In this document: piece after piece, positions 20,301-23,296 of the stretch | Numbering within the stretch: the stretch's first letter is position 1 | How the letters are laid out: each line of letters begins with the position of its first letter | NCBI GenBank assembly: GCA_001642005.1 | Contig: LWCA01000564.1 | Location: forward strand, 1 to 23,296 | Source of the DNA: Intoshia linei | Lineage: Eukaryota > Orthonectida > Rhopaluridae | Direction: 5' to 3' | Length of the DNA: 23,296 nucleotides | Made by a program: the position numbers and the translations under genes | The notes under the pieces: model-generated | Database searches by the model: none | The model's input: the letters and a program-made list of their open reading frames with translations, nothing else | What the model was told of the DNA's origin: nothing

Positions 20301-21601
20301 TAGTCGTAATTATTCATTTAATAGTCATAAATATTTAAGATAAGAATCATTACCTGTCACCCATTAATTTACAATGTAATAGCAAAAATAAAATCAAAAA
20401 ATCGATGAAAAATCAATCATATAATGAAAAATGATCAATGTAAACTACTAATTTTAGATCTTTTTATTAATATTGATAAAAATGATCAAAAGTATTTATT
20501 TCGTTATATTTAATTTGTCAATTTCACCCTAACTGTGGGTGCACTGAGCATGCGTACAAAGAGTTACCACTCTATCCTAATATGTACATTATTAGTTATA
20601 ATTTATTACACACAATTCGAAAATTTATGAGTCAACACTGTCAGTCAGTCGTTTGATTAAAAAAAGCAACTTGATAAAAATATGTAAACATTAGAATGTT
20701 TCAAGGTATAAAACTAATGGATAGTTTAGTGTAGATTTTACACTGTATAAACTATTTAGGTTTATGTAAGAAATTCAACGGTGAAAAAACACCCCAGGAA
20801 ACATATACAATAAGTAAGGCATTTGTAAGTGTAGTAAGTATTTTATATATAATGGACAATGTCTATTAACATATAAGGTATATAAATACTACTGGTTTGC
20901 TTGAGAGGCTGAGTTTATCGCTAGACATTGTTGCTTCGCTTTTTATTCCTTCGTCCATTTTATTTGAAAATAATTCTATTTTATTGACATATATGTGAAT
21001 AAATTTATATTATATTTATAGTAAATTGCAAAAATTTGGCGTAAAGAATAATTATATTAGATGGATGATTCCAGTAAAAATTTGTCTTTGTGAAAATTAA
21101 AATTATTTAAAAATTTAGGAATATATATTATAACACGGATATATTATCTAATAAAAAATAAAATATTAAAATAAACTAACAAAATAGGAACGAAAATTTT
21201 TGTCGATATTTATATACTTTCTACTATAATACACCAAATTTGTGTATGGATTGTTTTGCAATTTTGTAGAATTTTCACGAATGTCACAATGAAATCATCC
21301 ATGATACAAATACTATATAGTCCAACTTAAAAATGTACTCTTTTTTTTTGAATTCTTGGGTACATCAGGTAAAGGTCGTGAATAATTTGAAATTTGTTTT
21401 TTATAGCTACATAAATATTTTAAATAATTAATTTAAAATTATTATTTAAAAAAACTTTTATTTACAAAAAACTGGCCAATCTCGTAGGTGGAGACGGTGC
21501 TTCACTACTCTGTTTTCTTCTATTTATGTAATCTTTTGACTAGAAATGAAAATTTTATTACGATATGTTATGTTGAAATTGATATATACTTTTTCGTCCA
21601 T
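14381..21601 (-). CDS. Pak: p21-activated kinase (PAK), group I type Ser/Thr kinase
   Basis: A STE20-family kinase that acts below Rac/Cdc42 on cytoskeleton and adhesion. Exons, 5' to 3': 21601-21590, 21539-21473, 20975-20893, 20273-20108, 18554-18433, 16970-16810, 16743-16560, 16501-16409, 16342-16296, 16123-16071, 16019-15960, 15604-15568, 15293-15194 and 14605-14381; 469 codons, all phases matching. N-terminus: EAPSPPTR, like the PxPPxR SH3 ligand of PAKs. Residues 55-95 hold the autoinhibitory segment ([24 protein letters not shown]). Kinase domain: GQGASG loop, Lys223 (VAIKKM), Glu239, HRDIKSDN (Asp313), DFG (331-333), Thr347 in RSTLIGTPYW, APE, DIWSMGI. All catalytic residues are present, so it should be active. 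The CRIB core expected between exons 3 and 4 was not found. The kinase exons are near certain; exons 1-3 are inferred from phase and weak similarity. Confidence 0.93.
14676..14698. repeat. 23-bp exact repeat, copy 2, in the last PAK intron
   Basis: Identical to 9161-9183. The sequence after it diverges quickly apart from a following GTACAAA. Confidence 0.5.
14816..14850 (+). repeat. hAT-like terminus (AGTGGTTCCCAAAC)
   Basis: AGTGGTTCCCAAACTTG here matches, in the opposite sense, AAGTTTGGGAACCACTGG at 19601-19618. The 4.8 kb between them is PAK gene sequence, so they are read as ends of independent or decayed elements, not as one element. Confidence 0.45.
14905..15118 (-). repeat. 131-bp-unit repeat family, copy G (-), in the last PAK intron
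   Basis: The head on the minus strand is CATCTTTACTTATATAA (15117 downwards), then a GTGTGTGTGTTAACG tract (15060-15085). A unit follows marked GGGTCAAAAAGCCC (14943-14956), which is almost identical to GGGTCAAAAAGCCC at 17541 in copy H. This gives a matched head, tract and unit in three copies (A, G, H). Confidence 0.7.
17374..18060 (+). repeat. 131-bp-unit repeat family, copy H (+), in a PAK intron
   Basis: Head CATCCTTACTTATATAA at 17374, then TGTGTTTGTGTGTGTTCC and TTTATTGAAATAACTATCAG. Unit markers lie at 17542 (GGTCAAAA), 17676 (GGCCAAAACCACAAATTACC), 17806 (GGTCAAAA) and 17976 (GGTGAAAA). The first intervals are 134 and 130 bp. The tail to 18055 is shared with copy D. It lies in the PAK intron that separates the linker exon from the kinase exons, antisense to the gene. 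Confidence 0.7.
18346..18370 (-). repeat. hAT-like terminus, minus orientation
   Basis: On the minus strand CAGTGATTCCCAAATTG is followed by a GGTCTACCACCCC string, the usual look of hAT-type element ends. It lies in the intron immediately 3' of the PAK linker exon. No partner was found. Confidence 0.4.
18645..18722 (+). pseudogene. Possible transposon-derived 25-codon fragment (PNWTEEI)
   Basis: The 25-codon frame begins [12 protein letters not shown] and ends in TVHD. PNW(T/S)EE followed by a basic stretch is a pattern I associate with C-terminal tails of integrases of large DNA transposons and some retroelements. It is far too short for a firm call and lies antisense in a PAK intron. It could be chance. 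Confidence 0.22.
18896..18940. repeat. Perfect 20-bp palindrome in a hAT-like end fragment
   Basis: Positions 18896-18915 (GTGGTCCACATGTGGACCAC) are their own reverse complement. The following TGGTGATCCACAAG continues the CCACTGGTGGTCC-like look of hAT element ends. It lies inside the PAK intron between the autoinhibitory-segment exon and the linker exon. Confidence 0.5.
19500..19618 (-). repeat. hAT-like terminus with about 100 bp of subterminal sequence
   Basis: On the minus strand CCAGTGGTTCCCAAACTTTT is followed by CACCATGAACCACTTGTCACC, and ends in AT-rich DNA. The 71-codon minus frame at 19426-19641 runs through this terminus and is not considered a gene. Confidence 0.5.
19765..20040 (+). 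repeat. 131-bp-unit repeat family, copy I (+)
   Basis: ATTGAGTCCTTTAACACAAA (about 19795) and ATCAAAACCACAAATTACC (19939) are the two unit markers, about 132 bp apart. They are followed by TTTTATTTTAAAAATGAAGA as in copy A. A third partial unit runs to about 20040, next to a small GC-rich palindrome (GGCCGTACGGCC, 20045-20056). The copy ends about 70 bp from the PAK exon at 20108. Confidence 0.6.
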
Positions 21602-22160
21602 TTCAAATCCAGTTGAATCACAAGTAAAAGTACAAGTTAAATATTTATTTAAATTGTTATCAACTTGAATTAAAATTTTTTCTTGTATTTATTTTAAGAC
21701 GTTCATTGCAATAATTATGTTTAACACTAACTTAGCACTAGTATCATCAGATAAGGCATCAATTTAACATATTAAAATGTATTATTCAAGTTAACCCTTT
21801 TTCTCTTTGAGTCACTGTACCAGTGATTCTCAGCAGATTGAGCAACACGGTTGGTATCCAGTAAATATAGTTGGAAAAATTTGTATTAGCTGTTTATTTT
21901 TGTGATTTGTTTTAAAATTATTGATGTATTACTTTTTTTAATTTTTAAAATTATATGGTAAATATGGGTTTTCAGTATGAAAGTACAAATTTCTGAAATT
22001 TAAATTACTTTTACTTTCTGCACAGAAAAAAAATGACTTTGAAATTATGTTTTGTAACTTTCTAAACTGTTTTGTAAATGAATGTTTACTCACTCGGACA
22101 CATTTTTTGCAAATTTTTTACTTTATACAAGGTGGGATATTTTTTTATTCATTTTTAAAA
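21602..22160. other. AT-rich 5' flank of the PAK gene
   Basis: It presumably holds the PAK promoter and 5' UTR. The frame of the proposed ATG stays open for at least ten codons upstream, so an earlier start or a longer first exon is possible. A CAGTGATTCTCAGCAG string at 21821 looks like another DNA-transposon end. Nothing else is recognised. Confidence 0.35.
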
Positions 22161-22161
22161 A

Positions 22162-22227
22162 AGAGGTACCAGGATTTGAACCAGGGACCTCTGAATCTGC
22201 AATCGAATCCTCTACCGCTATACCCCT
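22162..22227 (-). tRNA. tRNA-Cys(GCA)-like gene with a shortened D arm, probably a pseudogene
   Basis: Read on the minus strand, a 7-bp acceptor stem (AGGGGTA with TACCTCT, one G-U) encloses GGTAGAGG, a TTGCAGA anticodon loop (GCA, Cys), the variable AGGTC, and CCTGG-TTCAAAT-CCTGG. The B box GGTTCAAATCC is intact, and a run of at least six T (Pol III terminator) follows. It is very close to animal tRNA-Cys but only 66 nt long: about 6 nt of the D stem and loop are gone, so the A box is broken. The T stem has one mismatch and the anticodon stem pairs poorly. It is either a tRNA pseudogene or a tRNA-derived repeat head. Confidence 0.6.
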
Positions 22228-23296
22228 TGTAGATATTAAAAAAATAAATTATGTAAATAAATTAGATATACGTAAACGGTATATATGAAAAGATATATAT
22301 ACTATTTAATGCTCCGACTAATTTAATAGTTTCAGCGTCTAATTTAATATTTATAACGCATAATTTAATTAATTTAACATTATTTAATACATACTGTGGT
22401 CGACTAATTTAATGCTTAAGCGTGTAATATAATTATTGTAATATCTAACTGAATATTCGAAACGTTTAAATCAATTTATAAATTTCTGTGGATTACTACA
22501 AATCAACATTTTTGGTGATTTTTTGTCGTATTTTTAATTTGAAGTTTAAAGCTTTTTTTATGACTGGAAACTTGGCTTGGTCATAAATTTTAGTAAAATA
22601 ATTAAATAAAACCACTGCTCCTAAAATAGAACCATGGAGGTTTCCCACTAAGTTTTTACACTTGTAAGTCATTTAATTTAATAATTAAAGAATTTACTTT
22701 TACATGATTTGCACGTTTTATATTATTATTTTGAGCCTTGATGTTTTAAAAACGATTTTATGTTACTGAAAATGTTTATAATATTTAATAAATATATATA
22801 ATTTTCATGGACGCCAAAAAAGTGCTGTAGACCCCGTTGAGAATGCCTGTTCTATACGACATAGATATTCAAAGAAAAATTTATGATAGATAAAAAAAAT
22901 AAATAATGGAGGAAAGACATATAAATGAAATTTGTCACAATGTGTGAAACATTGCATTTGCACAAATCGAGGGTTACATATATTTAAAAATTAATGTAAG
23001 GTAAAATTTATTAATGTAGAACATTATATTGTTTATCAATTCTAAAACGAATTATTTGCAAGTTTATTTGATCAATACGCATTTCTTTTCGCTTGCAAGG
23101 TGCCTTTCTCGAATGAATTACTGATTTCTGAAGCTATATTAATATTAAGATTATAAAAATGCATAGTATATACATTATTATGAAAAATTTTGATTTTTGA
23201 TATTAATAAATTGTTATAATCATTTTATTGTATTATAAATTATATTAAATATTAAATAGTAAAAAGTATCAAAAACAATTAAAAAAAATATTTTTA
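22228..23296. other. AT-rich region with one DNA-transposon end fragment
   Basis: On the minus strand CAGGCATTCTCAACGGGG, with GTCTACAGCAC just beyond (22822-22848), resembles hAT-type ends. Short TAATTTAAT-type strings recur at 22315-22440 as a weak local repeat. No reading frame or family motif was found on either strand. Confidence 0.35.

Noticed and set aside
20770-20815. Minus-strand [10 protein letters not shown], resembling the first half of a CRIB motif
   Set aside because: The second half (HVG) is absent, a stop follows within three codons, and there is no convincing donor before the stop.
22047-22288. Two short plus-strand frames containing PGFEPGTSESA and similar
   Set aside because: They read antisense through the tRNA-Cys-like sequence. 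Such tRNA-derived peptides are a common annotation artefact.

Overview
The window is AT-rich (by eye about three quarters A+T) nuclear DNA of an invertebrate animal. The genes are split by GT-AG introns, and the three best ones are animal genes: cysteine-string protein, dynein light intermediate chain and a group I PAK kinase. The species cannot be fixed from the sequence. Introns fall into two classes: many of 40-90 nt, and several of 0.5-1.9 kb that are filled with repeats.

Layout. 1-1909: degenerate repeats, a small inverted-repeat element, one copy of a local repeat family, and presumably the missing first exon(s) of the next gene. 1910-3695 (+): cysteine-string protein (DnaJC5/CSP), five exons. 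3696-6335: no host gene; a piggyBac-like transposase remnant and a broken Gypsy-type integrase. 6336-11738 (+): cytoplasmic dynein light intermediate chain, eight exons, frame intact when joined. One of its introns carries an opposite-strand, intronless 182-codon reading frame. 11916-12870 (+): a short gene of SPRY/B30.2-like type, starting under 180 bp after the dynein stop. 12871-14380: AT-rich spacer with a 29-bp minisatellite. 14381-21601 (-): a PAK-family Ser/Thr kinase. I can join 14 phase-compatible exons into 469 codons with a complete kinase catalytic set. 21602-23296: AT-rich flank with a shortened tRNA-Cys-like sequence and DNA-transposon end fragments.

The genes do not form a pathway. 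CSP is a co-chaperone of secretory vesicles, the dynein chain links the motor to cargo adaptors, and PAK is a Rho-GTPase effector. The first three genes run rightward; PAK runs leftward and converges on the SPRY-like gene.

The most notable points are these. (1) A local repeat family of about nine copies in both orientations has a shared head motif, a GT-rich tract and internal units about 131 bp apart. (2) The PAK gene keeps its autoinhibitory segment and kinase, but I cannot find the CRIB core (ISxPxxFxHxxHVG) between phase-compatible exons. (3) A reading frame is nested in a dynein intron. (4) The dynein P-loop is altered. (5) The SPRY-like gene needs either a 62-65 nt intron or a frameshift to be read through. 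All exon calls are by eye from splice signals, phase and family similarity; no alignment was run.
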